A DNA stretch of 64,000 nt, taken from assembly GCF_002573715.1 (NCBI RefSeq), contig NZ_PDHM01000018.1:1-64000 (forward strand), given 5' to 3'. Positions 1-8,792 of the stretch are shown here, piece after piece; the stretch's first letter is position 1, and each line of letters starts with the position of its first letter. The position numbers and the translations under genes are program-made. The stretch comes from Paenibacillus sp. EZ-K15 (GTDB lineage: Bacteria > Bacillota > Bacilli > Paenibacillales > Paenibacillaceae). A model generated the notes under the pieces. That model was not told where the DNA came from. It did no database searches and saw only the letters and a program-made list of their open reading frames with translations.

Positions 1-10
1 GTGACCACTT

Positions 11-55
11 AAAAAGGGAGAAACCCTGTACTTTGAAAAAAGCACAGGGTTTCTC
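11..55 (-). terminator. Intrinsic terminator, minus strand
   Basis: A perfect 12-bp stem (18-29 with 44-55, loop 30-43) is followed on the minus strand by a run of five T (11-15). It lies downstream of the VanZ-like gene and probably ends that transcript. Confidence 0.75.
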
Positions 56-64
56 GACAATCTG

Positions 65-94
65 AGCGCTCCGAAATTTTCGGAGCGCTTTTCC
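65..94 (+). terminator. Intrinsic terminator, plus strand
   Basis: The inverted repeat 65-75 / 79-89 (AGCGCTCCG arm) is followed by TTTTCC on the plus strand. It probably ends a plus-strand transcript that enters from outside the window. Confidence 0.6.
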
Positions 95-97
95 TTC

Positions 98-155
98 TTT
101 AATGCATCGATCATGTTTTACTTCTTACTTTCGCGCTGGAATATAACATGGCGGA
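98..155 (-). pseudogene. Remnant of a second FtsX-type permease 3' end
   Basis: This stretch is nearly identical to 1692-1750, the last codons of the intact ABC permease in this window; I count about 50 matches over 58 positions with one 1-base gap. Read on the minus strand it gives SAMLYSSAKV, as in the intact permease, and then goes out of frame and stops. It abuts the stop codon of the VanZ-like gene at 158. I infer that it is what remains of a duplicated permease gene after a rearrangement that brought vanZ in or removed the rest. Confidence 0.7.
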
Positions 156-157
156 GT

Positions 158-1594
158 TTAGCTCCTTCTTGCCGGAATTAATGTGAACCAATTCGAATCC
201 CCATTAAATACACCGTATACTGTGTATACAGGCTGATAGAAGTTTTTCGTGTCATATATGAACAAAAGCTCAATTCCTGTTATATCCAGTTGGTCACCCT
301 TTTTAATAACGAGTTGATCCTGCGTTAATATTGCATTTCTTTTGATTTGAGGAAATTCACCATTCTGGATACGCTCATATACCTCTGCAGGAGACAGTAT
401 ATCTACTTCCTTAATAAATTGATTCTCCTGTAGCCCATTATTTATCGAATAGATACTGCCATCTTGTTTAAGACCGAGTAACAGTTCTCCAGTCCAGTAA
501 TTTTCGTTTACCCCCGCTTTATCCGGAAGGGACCATTGAAATTCTCCGTCCTCCAATGTTGTTAAATCGGCGTCTTGGGGAAGTAGGCCAAGATCGGCCA
601 TCATGGTTTTCGCCTTTGCGAGCATCGGTTCTTGGTCAGCGAATGATATATTACGCTCTGGTATATCATTATCCTCAGTTAACGACCAGTTTCCCTCTTT
701 GGATTGATAGAATGTAAATGGTGTTCCTGATTTGTCTTCCAATAGAACCTCACGATCGCCATCCCGATCCTTAACCTTCAACTCAGATAATCCTAATTTC
801 TGCTGCAGCAGCGCTTCTACTCCATCCCGTTGTGTGATTTTCTTGTATACGGGGGCGACTGCAGGGGCTGAACTTGGCTCAAGGGATGTTGTCAAATGAA
901 CATCTGTCATATTCCATTTGGTATATGAGTTTATAGCCAGATTGCCGAACTCCTGTTGGGAATACACAATGTTCATACCGACAAAAAACAAACCCATGAT
1001 AAGAGGTATGGAAAGGTTTCCCAGTAGACTTTTCATTCCGACTTTTTTGTTATGAACAATGGAAGCTACCAGTCTGTATAACTGGTATCCCATAATACCA
1101 CCAAGCGTGTTGTTCATGATATCAGCAAGCTCAAACAGTCCTGCGCCTGAAAGCGTCTGATAGGTTTCAATAAAGAGCGTAGAACTCACAACGACAAGAA
1201 GAAGCCACTTGAATGCTTTGAATTTTCGGCTGATGAAGGGCAGCAATATTCCCATCGGGATAAACATGATGATATTAAATATACCGTTCTGAAGATCACG
1301 TAAGGAATACTTGTTCCATGCTTCAACATAATCGCTGAATGGGTGGAGATTCATCTGCAAGAAATGAGAATTGCCGCGGCCGAACATAGTTAACTCGAGC
1401 ACAAAAACAACATATCCGATGAACAATGCACCAAGAAAAAGCTTTTTCATGTGAATCCGCGGCTTTCCCTTTGATTGTTGTTTTCTATAATAAAGGTAAT
1501 AATAGAGCCCTATTAGAACGAATTCGATCCCGATAATTAATATGACCGGCAGCATTAAAAAACGTAGATTCGTATAGATTGCATCGATCCCCAA
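158..1594 (-). CDS. VanZ-family membrane protein with large extracytoplasmic tail
   Basis: The 478-residue product has an N-terminal membrane half of about six hydrophobic segments (roughly residues 10-35, 50-72, 105-122, 128-147, 155-178 and 193-212). It carries the VanZ-type pattern with the segment NIIMFIPMGILLPF and a following ETYQ. Residues 215-478 form a soluble region, presumably outside the membrane, that I cannot assign. The start is TTG at 1594 with GGAGG 8 bases upstream. VanZ proteins are known for low-level teicoplanin resistance, but many homologues have no known role. The gene follows an ABC exporter and its two-component system on the same strand, which would fit a role in the envelope. 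The terminator at 11-55 follows it. Confidence 0.75.
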   Translation of the reverse strand: MGIDAIYTNLRFLMLPVILIIGIEFVLIGLYYYLYYRKQQSKGKPRIHMKKLFLGALFIGYVVFVLELTMFGRGNSHFLQMNLHPFSDYVEAWNKYSLRDLQNGIFNIIMFIPMGILLPFISRKFKAFKWLLLVVVSSTLFIETYQTLSGAGLFELADIMNNTLGGIMGYQLYRLVASIVHNKKVGMKSLLGNLSIPLIMGLFFVGMNIVYSQQEFGNLAINSYTKWNMTDVHLTTSLEPSSAPAVAPVYKKITQRDGVEALLQQKLGLSELKVKDRDGDREVLLEDKSGTPFTFYQSKEGNWSLTEDNDIPERNISFADQEPMLAKAKTMMADLGLLPQDADLTTLEDGEFQWSLPDKAGVNENYWTGELLLGLKQDGSIYSINNGLQENQFIKEVDILSPAEVYERIQNGEFPQIKRNAILTQDQLVIKKGDQLDITGIELLFIYDTKNFYQPVYTVYGVFNGDSNWFTLIPARRS

Positions 1595-1675
1595 GACGAG
1601 GTCCTCCTTATGACTTTATTCTAATGATGGTTGATACTGTCTTTCCTTGCAGCTACAAGTCAGAGCCGGTCACTT

Positions 1676-4267
1676 TTATATACTCTCCTGCTTTAACGCA
1701 TCGATAATGTTTTCCTTTTTTACTTTCGCGCTGGAATATAGCATGGCAGAACCGACAATGACAAATACGGCGGCAATGACAGATAGAATACTCATCCAGG
1801 GAAGGACGAATCCGTAGCTAAATTTGTTCGCAAATGCCATATAGATCAAATACATCACGACGAAGCTGATAGGAAGCCCGAACAGCAGCGATTTGGTACC
1901 ATAAAAAACACTTTCGTAGTTCATCATTTTCGCAAAGCCTTTTGGCGTCATTCCAACGGATTTCAGCATCGCAAATTCCCGCTTTCTAAGAGCGATGCTC
2001 GTTGAGATCGTATTAAATATATTCGCAATCGAAATCACTGAAATTAATACGATAAAGCCATAAGAAAAGACGGACATTAAGAGTATCATCTGTTCTTCCT
2101 GTTTTCTGGATTGGTACAAATTATACACATACAGATTAGGCTCTTTCATTTCTTCGATTTCCTGCTGCGTTTTCAGCGGGTCCGCACTTTTCAGATAGAG
2201 AAAGGTTTGAACGAACTCCCCGCTCTTATCATCTGACAGTTGATTCATGACTCGTTCCGAGACGACGATATTTAACCCGCCTGTTCCGACTAAGTTCATC
2301 CCCATCGGAGATCGATCCGTCAACGCCACAATGTACACTTTACTTACATCCGTCTCTTTTTCCGTATCCTCATGGATCGTTGTCAAATCGAGACTTTGCC
2401 CGACATTCGCATGAATAGCCTTCGTTTGGACGTATTTTCCCGTATCCATATCTTTATAATCGATGGTATCGATCACGATGGCGGCGGGATGATTCGGATC
2501 CGTCAGTAACTCGTAATCTGCTCCGACTGCTTTGGCATAAGCCTGCAGGTTCGAATCGTTTAATGCAGCGATTTTAATATCATAAGGATATTTCCCGTCC
2601 TTCAGCATACTCTTATCCTTCTTGACCGCCTCCTGCAATTCATCGGCGATGGACGCTTCTTCGATCCAAGCATTCCTATACAACTCATGAATCACGCTGT
2701 ATTCCGATACATCCGAAAGGGATGCAATGGATTGAACCAACCGATCGTCTATTCTTTTTCCATTGCCGTAAGATAGTTCAATATCATAGTTGACGCCTTC
2801 CTGCGACATGGCCAAGGTTTGTTTCAGATTACCGGTAAAAAATGATACCGTTAGAAACAAAACGATGCTGATCACGAGCGAAAATACGGTGGCATGGTAT
2901 CTCCGCTTGTTCCTTTTTAAGTTTTTCAATCCGATCTCCGCTTCGATTCCGAAGAACTTTCGAATCCATTTCGACGTTTCCACGCTTTTGCCCGTAAGCT
3001 TCACATCGGTTGTTTGACGAATCGCATCCATAGCGGAAATCCGGGATGCTTTAACGGCCGGGTAATACGTTGAAATGAAAATCGTCAACATTGAAACAGC
3101 ACAGGCAATTAAAAGCGATAACGGCGTGACGATTACCGTTAGCCTTTCAGTAATTCCTAAAGCCCCTTGAATTATAGCGTTAATGAACTGAAAGGTAATA
3201 CCGATCCCGGCAAGACCGCATAGGATTCCAACCGGAATGCTGATCAAGCCAATAATGACACCCTCAAAAAACACCGAATTTCTCTTCTGCCTTTTCGTAG
3301 CCCCCACGCTTGCAAGCATCCCTAAATGGCGGGAACGTTCCGAGACGGAAATCGCAAAAGCATTATAGATGAGCGAAACCGAGCCGATCATAATGACCGC
3401 CATAAGGATCACCGATAATGAGAACATCGTGCTGTACGAGGCTTCGCTTTTAGAGACGCCATAATAATGAAGCAAATCGTGATGGTATTGGACCGTTTCG
3501 ATATGGTTGTTCTCTGCCAGGTTTTCCGCATGAGCGAACAAGGACTGATTGACTTTTTGCAAGACTACAGCCGCATTGACTCGATCGTTTGCCCCGATGA
3601 GGTTTTCATCGACATAGCTAATGGTTGTATACCCTGGGGCCCACGCCGGTTCCCATACGGGATGCTTGATGAAACCTACGACCGTGTAATCCCTTGTCGT
3701 TATATGTTGCAGCGTTTCGTTCTTTTCGTTATCTACGATACGCAGCGATTCGGTTTGACCCAGCGGTTGATCATTCCCTACCTCGAATCGTTTGCCGACA
3801 CGAAGAGTGAGACGATCCCCGATTTCATATTTTACCTTGGCGTTTGTTGCAACGGCTTCAGAAATCACAACTTCCTTGTCTGTTTGCGGCAGACGCCCCT
3901 TGCTCAATTCAATTGGAAATTGCGCTAAACCTTGTGCATCATATTCCTTGATGAACAAATACGGCTTATTTGTATTTTGTCCCCCTTCTAATGGGGCATA
4001 GCCAAGATCGTTTGTAATCGCAAGGTTCTTGGTTGCGTCATCGTTTTTTATCGCTGCAAGCTGTTCCTTGTTTACATCTTGGTATAGGACATGCCATTCC
4101 CCTTCATCCGCAATGGTTTGCCTTTTCATTAAATCCAAGTAAGAAAAACCAAGCGTTGCAACAGCCGTCACCATGGAAACTGACAAAATGACACCCAGGA
4201 TGGTTACAAGCGTTCGTCTCTTGTTTTGTCTCAAATGTCTGACGGTGAGTTTATTGACAATATTCAA
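1676..4267 (-). CDS. ABC transporter permease, two FtsX domains (MacB-like)
   Basis: The 863-residue membrane protein has two FtsX-type modules. There is one N-terminal membrane segment (about 20-42) and a long extracytoplasmic domain. A three-helix bundle follows around 280-410, then another membrane segment near 460, a second large external domain, and a final three-helix bundle (about 735-845). The core motifs are present twice (RSRHLGMLASVGATKRQ and RKREFAMLKSVGMTPKG). The start is TTG at 4267, which overlaps the TGA stop of the ATPase gene by four bases, so the two are translationally coupled. The family exports peptides or antibiotics, or acts mechanically on the envelope; the substrate is unknown. 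Its regulators are the adjoining kinase and response regulator. A stray copy of its 3' end lies at 98-155. Confidence 0.88.
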   Translation of the reverse strand: MNIVNKLTVRHLRQNKRRTLVTILGVILSVSMVTAVATLGFSYLDLMKRQTIADEGEWHVLYQDVNKEQLAAIKNDDATKNLAITNDLGYAPLEGGQNTNKPYLFIKEYDAQGLAQFPIELSKGRLPQTDKEVVISEAVATNAKVKYEIGDRLTLRVGKRFEVGNDQPLGQTESLRIVDNEKNETLQHITTRDYTVVGFIKHPVWEPAWAPGYTTISYVDENLIGANDRVNAAVVLQKVNQSLFAHAENLAENNHIETVQYHHDLLHYYGVSKSEASYSTMFSLSVILMAVIMIGSVSLIYNAFAISVSERSRHLGMLASVGATKRQKRNSVFFEGVIIGLISIPVGILCGLAGIGITFQFINAIIQGALGITERLTVIVTPLSLLIACAVSMLTIFISTYYPAVKASRISAMDAIRQTTDVKLTGKSVETSKWIRKFFGIEAEIGLKNLKRNKRRYHATVFSLVISIVLFLTVSFFTGNLKQTLAMSQEGVNYDIELSYGNGKRIDDRLVQSIASLSDVSEYSVIHELYRNAWIEEASIADELQEAVKKDKSMLKDGKYPYDIKIAALNDSNLQAYAKAVGADYELLTDPNHPAAIVIDTIDYKDMDTGKYVQTKAIHANVGQSLDLTTIHEDTEKETDVSKVYIVALTDRSPMGMNLVGTGGLNIVVSERVMNQLSDDKSGEFVQTFLYLKSADPLKTQQEIEEMKEPNLYVYNLYQSRKQEEQMILLMSVFSYGFIVLISVISIANIFNTISTSIALRKREFAMLKSVGMTPKGFAKMMNYESVFYGTKSLLFGLPISFVVMYLIYMAFANKFSYGFVLPWMSILSVIAAVFVIVGSAMLYSSAKVKKENIIDALKQESI

Positions 4268-4947
4268 GGGCGAATCACCTCGTCTTTGGCAATCCTTCCG
4301 TCCTCAATCGAAATGACCCTGTCAGCTTGCAAAGCGATTCGTTCGTCATGCGTGATCACGATCAATGTCTGGTGATAGGTTTTATTCAACATTTGTAATA
4401 AGTCGATGATCTCGCTGCTATTCTTGCTGTCCAAATTCCCGGTGGGCTCGTCCGCCAGCATAATGGCAGGATTACTAATGAGCGCTCTGCCGATCGACAC
4501 CCTTTGCTGTTGTCCGCCTGATAATTGATTGGGTAGATGGTTTAAACGATGTTGCAGATTCAGAGTCTTCACGAGACCATCCAACTGCTTCTTATCTACC
4601 TTTTGGTTATCAAGCAAGAGCGGGAGCGTAATATTCTCTTCCACCGTCAGGACGGGAATCAGATTAAAAAACTGGTAGATCAGGCCGATTTGTCTGCGCC
4701 TGAAGATGGCCAGCTGCGTTTCATCCAAGTTATACATATCCGTATCCTCTACGAGGACTTTGCCGCTCGTCGGCCGATCCACACCGCCCAGCATATGCAG
4801 CAGCGTGGATTTCCCCGATCCGGACGGGCCGATGATCGCGACAAATTCACCTTTTCGAACCGAAAAGGAAACATCGTCAAGTGCCTTTACCGCCGATTCG
4901 CCTTTACCGTATATTTTAGACAGATGATCTATTTTTAAAATTTCCAA
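4264..4947 (-). CDS. ABC transporter ATPase (MacB/LolD type)
   Basis: The 227-residue ATPase has Walker A GPSGSGKST at 40-48, the signature LSGGQQQR near 142, Walker B with EPTGN near 163 and the switch histidine in VITHDE. The length and the IYQFFNLIPVLTVEEN Q-loop region are typical of the MacB/LolD/BceA group that pairs with FtsX permeases. The start is TTG at 4947, preceded by GGAGGG with a good spacing. It powers the permease encoded immediately downstream. A gap of about 95 bases separates it from the kinase gene upstream, so it may have its own promoter under control of the response regulator. Confidence 0.9.
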   Translation of the reverse strand: MEILKIDHLSKIYGKGESAVKALDDVSFSVRKGEFVAIIGPSGSGKSTLLHMLGGVDRPTSGKVLVEDTDMYNLDETQLAIFRRRQIGLIYQFFNLIPVLTVEENITLPLLLDNQKVDKKQLDGLVKTLNLQHRLNHLPNQLSGGQQQRVSIGRALISNPAIMLADEPTGNLDSKNSSEIIDLLQMLNKTYHQTLIVITHDERIALQADRVISIEDGRIAKDEVIRP

Positions 4948-5041
4948 TGTAAACCCTCCATCTCTTTGCTGATGGATATCATTCTATCTGACCAAAATGA
5001 CTTTCAAGTGACTGCGAAGATGACAATTTAGTCACTTACGA

Positions 5042-6043
5042 TTAAATTACTTGTTTATAAAACTTAATTCGAAACTGCGTACCCTTGTCGCTGCTGCTCG
5101 TCACATCGATCACTCCGTTCTGACTAGCAATAATGCTGTAAGCCATCGCAAGACCAATGCCGATGCTCCCCTCGCTGGCATTTTTCCCTTTATAAAAACG
5201 TTTAAAAATATAAGGTAAATCTTCTTTTGGAATTCCTTTTCCATTATCAGCAATGATAATTTCCGTAAATAGCGCGTTTTCGGAAAAGGAAATGGCGATG
5301 ACTCCGCCTTCCTGCGTGTGCTCCACGCCGTTTTTCAAAATATTGATGACCGCTTCAGCAGTCCAATTGAAATCACCGACAAAAGAGACGTTGTCATCGC
5401 CCTTGATGCAAACCGTTTGTTCCTTAATATCCATCGGAATCAAAACCGGTTCAAGTGCCTTTTGTATTAGCTTTTTTACCTCTATTTGATCTTTTTTGAA
5501 CTGGATTGTCTTTGCCTCGATTTTCGATAGCTTTAATAAGGAAGAAACAAGCCAATCGATTCGTTCAAGCTGAATACGAATATTACGGGTGAACTCCGTT
5601 CTTTTCGCTGAAGGTAGGTCAGGTTTGCTTAATAAATCCGCCATCACCGTCATGGAGGTAAGCGGCGTTTTAAGCTGATGAGAGATATCGGAAATCGCAT
5701 CCGTTAGCCCCGTTTTGTCTCGCTCCAGAAGCGATCGCTGCTCTGATAGCATGAGCGTCACTTTATAAATATCATTCTTTAAAATGCTAAGTTCGCCTTC
5801 TTGATTATCGCGAGCGTCAAGTGAATAATTGCCGCTGCTAATTTCACGTAAATAGACGGACAGCTTTTCAAGTTCGCGATATCTCCATCTCGTGAATAAT
5901 AGACTGCTTCCAATAAGTAAAATAGACATGATGAAAACGAGCACCGCAGCAGCAGACGAAATGAAAGCAGCGGCAACGAGCGCCGTTAAACTGATGGAAC
6001 CCATAATAAACAATAAAATCTGAATCTCTCGATTGCGCAGCAT
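5042..6043 (-). CDS. Sensor histidine kinase of the ABC exporter locus
   Basis: The 333-residue kinase has two adjacent N-terminal membrane helices (about 8-30 and 32-52) with almost no external loop, then a HAMP-like linker. The phospho-acceptor histidine is H122 in SDISHQLKTPLTS. The HATPase_c domain has N, G1 (DNGKGIP) and G2 (GIGLAMAY) boxes. Kinases with such a short sensor commonly detect envelope stress through a partner ABC permease, as in the BceS-like group; this is inferred from architecture. Its ATG directly follows the stop of the response regulator gene. Confidence 0.88.
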   Translation of the reverse strand: MLRNREIQILLFIMGSISLTALVAAAFISSAAAVLVFIMSILLIGSSLLFTRWRYRELEKLSVYLREISSGNYSLDARDNQEGELSILKNDIYKVTLMLSEQRSLLERDKTGLTDAISDISHQLKTPLTSMTVMADLLSKPDLPSAKRTEFTRNIRIQLERIDWLVSSLLKLSKIEAKTIQFKKDQIEVKKLIQKALEPVLIPMDIKEQTVCIKGDDNVSFVGDFNWTAEAVINILKNGVEHTQEGGVIAISFSENALFTEIIIADNGKGIPKEDLPYIFKRFYKGKNASEGSIGIGLAMAYSIIASQNGVIDVTSSSDKGTQFRIKFYKQVI

Positions 6044-6754
6044 CTAATCACCAACCTTATATCCTAAACCGCGTACCGTCTTGATCATCGTGGGATGCTG
6101 CGGATCATCCTCCAGCTTTTCCCTTAGCCTTTTGATATATACTGTTAGCGTATTGTCGTTCACGAAGTCACCTGCCGCGTCCCAAATCTGCTCTAACATC
6201 TGATTTCTTGAGAGAACTTGTCCAATATGGTTGCCAAAGATCAACAATAAGCGATACTCCAAAGCGGTCAATGATATTTCGGCGCCGTTTTTGTACACTT
6301 TTCCTTCTAGCGTATTCATTCGGACATTGTCAATGTTAATAATCGCTTGGGTCTGAGACGGCTTATGGTATCTCCGCAAGACGGACTTGATCCGCGAGAG
6401 AAGCTCGCGAATACGAAAAGGCTTTGTAATATAATCATCGGCTCCCATGTCAAGCCCCATCACGACATTGACCTCATCGTCGATCGCCGTTAAAAAAATG
6501 ACCGGAATATCTCGTCGCTCTTTCACCATTTTGCACAATTCATAACCGCTTCCATCCGGAAGCGATAAATCAAACAAGCATAAAGCGAATTGATCTATAT
6601 CTTCAGTCAGCACTTTTTTTGCAGATGCGACGTCATGGCAAAGAACGGTAGAAAATTGATCTTGCTCCAGCGAATATTCCAGACCGGACGCGATCGTTTT
6701 ATCATCTTCCACTAACAATATTTTCATCTGCAGATCATCTTTACGAACGACCAT
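6044..6754 (-). CDS. OmpR-family response regulator
   Basis: The 236-residue protein has a receiver domain (residues 11-125; phospho-acceptor D62 in CLFDLSLPDG, conserved K in ITKPF) and a C-terminal winged-helix DNA-binding domain ending in RGLGYKVGD. The first ATG is preferred because AGGAGG stands 11 bases upstream; the second ATG (MKILLVEDD) has no ribosome site. It is the first gene of a regulator-kinase-ATPase-permease-vanZ series on the minus strand and is expected to control the exporter. Confidence 0.9.
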   Translation of the reverse strand: MVVRKDDLQMKILLVEDDKTIASGLEYSLEQDQFSTVLCHDVASAKKVLTEDIDQFALCLFDLSLPDGSGYELCKMVKERRDIPVIFLTAIDDEVNVVMGLDMGADDYITKPFRIRELLSRIKSVLRRYHKPSQTQAIINIDNVRMNTLEGKVYKNGAEISLTALEYRLLLIFGNHIGQVLSRNQMLEQIWDAAGDFVNDNTLTVYIKRLREKLEDDPQHPTMIKTVRGLGYKVGD

Positions 6755-6935
6755 GAGAGAATAAGCCTCCTACATTTAAATGTCCGCTAGTTCAAGATTA
6801 GCGGTCGTCAGGCATTTTCAAAGTATACCCAACATTAACACGTTATCAGGAATCCATGCAAAAAGCGATGGAATTGAAACCAGCCATATCATGAACCGAC
6901 CTTATGCTGATGTCTGACAAGGAAGAAATTAGCAT

Positions 6936-6978
6936 ATAAAAAAACGCTAAGCCAGTCAAGATTGAAGGCTTAGCGTTT
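6936..6978 (-). terminator. Terminator after the TrpXYZ-type importer operon
   Basis: A 12-bp perfect stem (6942-6953 with 6967-6978) is followed on the minus strand by a run of T and TATA. It lies about 40 bases beyond the stop of the ATPase gene. Confidence 0.85.
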
Positions 6979-7019
6979 ATATTCGTTCAAAGTGTGTTTC
7001 CAAGATCAAAGCAAGATGC

Positions 7020-7814
7020 TTACCCAAGAACCAAACGATCATCCGACAGCTTATGGCCGCTAATCTGCTCAAATTCCCCGAGCAGCTGCTCGACCGTCAG
7101 GGATTTCTTGCGCTCTTCGTCCACATCCAGAATGATGCGCCCCTTATCCATCATAATGAGGCGATTGCCGAGACGGATGGCTTGCTCCATATTATGCGTG
7201 ACCATAAGGGTGGTCAGCTTCATATCCCGTACGATCTCATCGGTTATTCGGGTGATCAGCTCCGCACGCGCCGGATCGAGCGCTGCCGTATGCTCATCCA
7301 GCAGCAGGATTTGCGGCTGCGTGAAGGTCGCCATCAGCAAACTAAGCGCTTGACGCTCCCCGCCCGACAGCATCCCTACTTTGGCTCTGAGCCGATCCTC
7401 AAGTCCAATGCCGAGCCGTGCTAAATGCTTACGGAAGTTGGAGCGCTTGCCAGCTGTAACGCCAATGCTTAGCCCACGAGACTGACCGCGGCGATGAGCC
7501 ATCGCGAGATTCTCTTCAATGGTCATATGCGGCGCGGTTCCCGCCATCGGGTCCTGAAATACCCGGCCGATCCAGCGGCTGCGACGAAATTCCGGCAGAT
7601 GACCGATCGAAGTGCCGTCAATGCGCACTTCACCCGCGTCCGGCTTCATTACCCCGGAAATGATATTCATCAGCGTGGATTTTCCTGCACCATTACTTCC
7701 GATAACCGTTACGAAATCCCCCGGCTTCAAATGAAGATTGACATCCATCAAGGCAATCTTCTCATCCACCGTCCCCGGGTTAAACAGCTTGGACACATGG
7801 TTCATTTCCAGCAT
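7020..7814 (-). CDS. ABC importer ATPase, TrpZ-like
   Basis: This 264-residue ATPase starts at the ATG at 7814, which shares one base with the TGA of the permease (TGATG) and has AAAGGAGG upstream. A longer reading to 7976 would run inside the permease gene without a ribosome site. It has Walker A GSNGAGKST, signature LSGGERQALSLLMA, Walker B ILLLDEHTAALDP and the H-loop in VTHNME. The sequence resembles ATPases of branched-chain amino acid importers, but the partner permease and binding protein place it in the TrpXYZ group (tryptophan or related ligands). It is the last gene of the operon. Confidence 0.85.
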   Translation of the reverse strand: MLEMNHVSKLFNPGTVDEKIALMDVNLHLKPGDFVTVIGSNGAGKSTLMNIISGVMKPDAGEVRIDGTSIGHLPEFRRSRWIGRVFQDPMAGTAPHMTIEENLAMAHRRGQSRGLSIGVTAGKRSNFRKHLARLGIGLEDRLRAKVGMLSGGERQALSLLMATFTQPQILLLDEHTAALDPARAELITRITDEIVRDMKLTTLMVTHNMEQAIRLGNRLIMMDKGRIILDVDEERKKSLTVEQLLGEFEQISGHKLSDDRLVLG

Positions 7815-8734
7815 CAGAGCGCACCTCCTTTGGTCTTCCCTTGCGTAGCTAACAGTTCGGTTGAGCGCCTCCGTGCCTGTGAACGCTGTTTCATCGCCCG
7901 ATTGATGGTCGGAACCACAAGAGCGAAAATGACGATGATCGCGGTGATAAATTTCAAATCCGACGCTTCCAGCCATGGAATCTCATAAGCAGCGGCAACA
8001 ACAATCCGATAGATAATCGAACCGCAGACCACTGCCAGCGTCGTCCGGAATACCGAACCGGTCCCAAGGACGGCTTCGCCAATGATAACGGAAGCCAAAC
8101 CGATCACAATCATCCCGATACCGGAGCCGATGTCCGCAAAACTGGATTGCTGGGCAACAACGGCACCGGATAAAGCTACCAGTCCGTTCGAGATGCTGAG
8201 TCCCAGAATGGTTGTTGTGTCCGTGTTCGCACCAAAGCTGCGGATCATCCGCTTGTTATCGCCTGTCGCCCGCAGCGCAAGGCCAAGATCCGTGCGGAAG
8301 AATGCATCCAGCAGCAGCTTTCCGATAATAACGATTACCAACATAATATAGATCGGATCAATAGTTCCGAAGATAATTTTTTCCTGGCTTAGTGAGATGT
8401 TAGGCTTGCCCATAATTCTCATATTAATCGAGTACAGCGCAATCATCATAATAATACCGGAGAGCAAGCCATTGATCTTACCCTTGGTGTGCAGCAAGCC
8501 TGTACAGATACCGGCTAACGTCCCTCCGGCAAATGCAGCCAGCGTAGCAAGCCATGGATTTACGCCGTTTGTGATCAGAATCGCTGCAATCGCTGCGCCT
8601 GTCGTAAAACTTCCATCCACTGTCAAATCCGGAAAATCCAATATTCGGAACGTGATATATACACCGAGTGCCATCAGCGCATACAGCAGCCCCAATTCAA
8701 TCGGACCATCCAGCTTCATCACAAAATCCAGCAT
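7814..8734 (-). CDS. ABC importer permease, TrpY-like
   Basis: The 306-residue, very hydrophobic protein has about eight or nine membrane segments. It begins LGLLYALMALGVYITFRILDF and includes GGTLAGICTGLLHTKGKI, typical of BPD_transp_2 permeases. It is the only permease in the operon, so the channel is probably a homodimer, as in other TrpY-type systems. It lies between the binding-protein gene (58 bases upstream) and the ATPase gene (1-base overlap). Ligand choice cannot be read from the permease. Confidence 0.85.
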   Translation of the reverse strand: MLDFVMKLDGPIELGLLYALMALGVYITFRILDFPDLTVDGSFTTGAAIAAILITNGVNPWLATLAAFAGGTLAGICTGLLHTKGKINGLLSGIIMMIALYSINMRIMGKPNISLSQEKIIFGTIDPIYIMLVIVIIGKLLLDAFFRTDLGLALRATGDNKRMIRSFGANTDTTTILGLSISNGLVALSGAVVAQQSSFADIGSGIGMIVIGLASVIIGEAVLGTGSVFRTTLAVVCGSIIYRIVVAAAYEIPWLEASDLKFITAIIVIFALVVPTINRAMKQRSQARRRSTELLATQGKTKGGAL

Positions 8735-8792
8735 GTCTTTGACCTCCTTAAGGATTAAGCAAGGCGCGGGCTGTTATCTCCGCGCCTTACAG

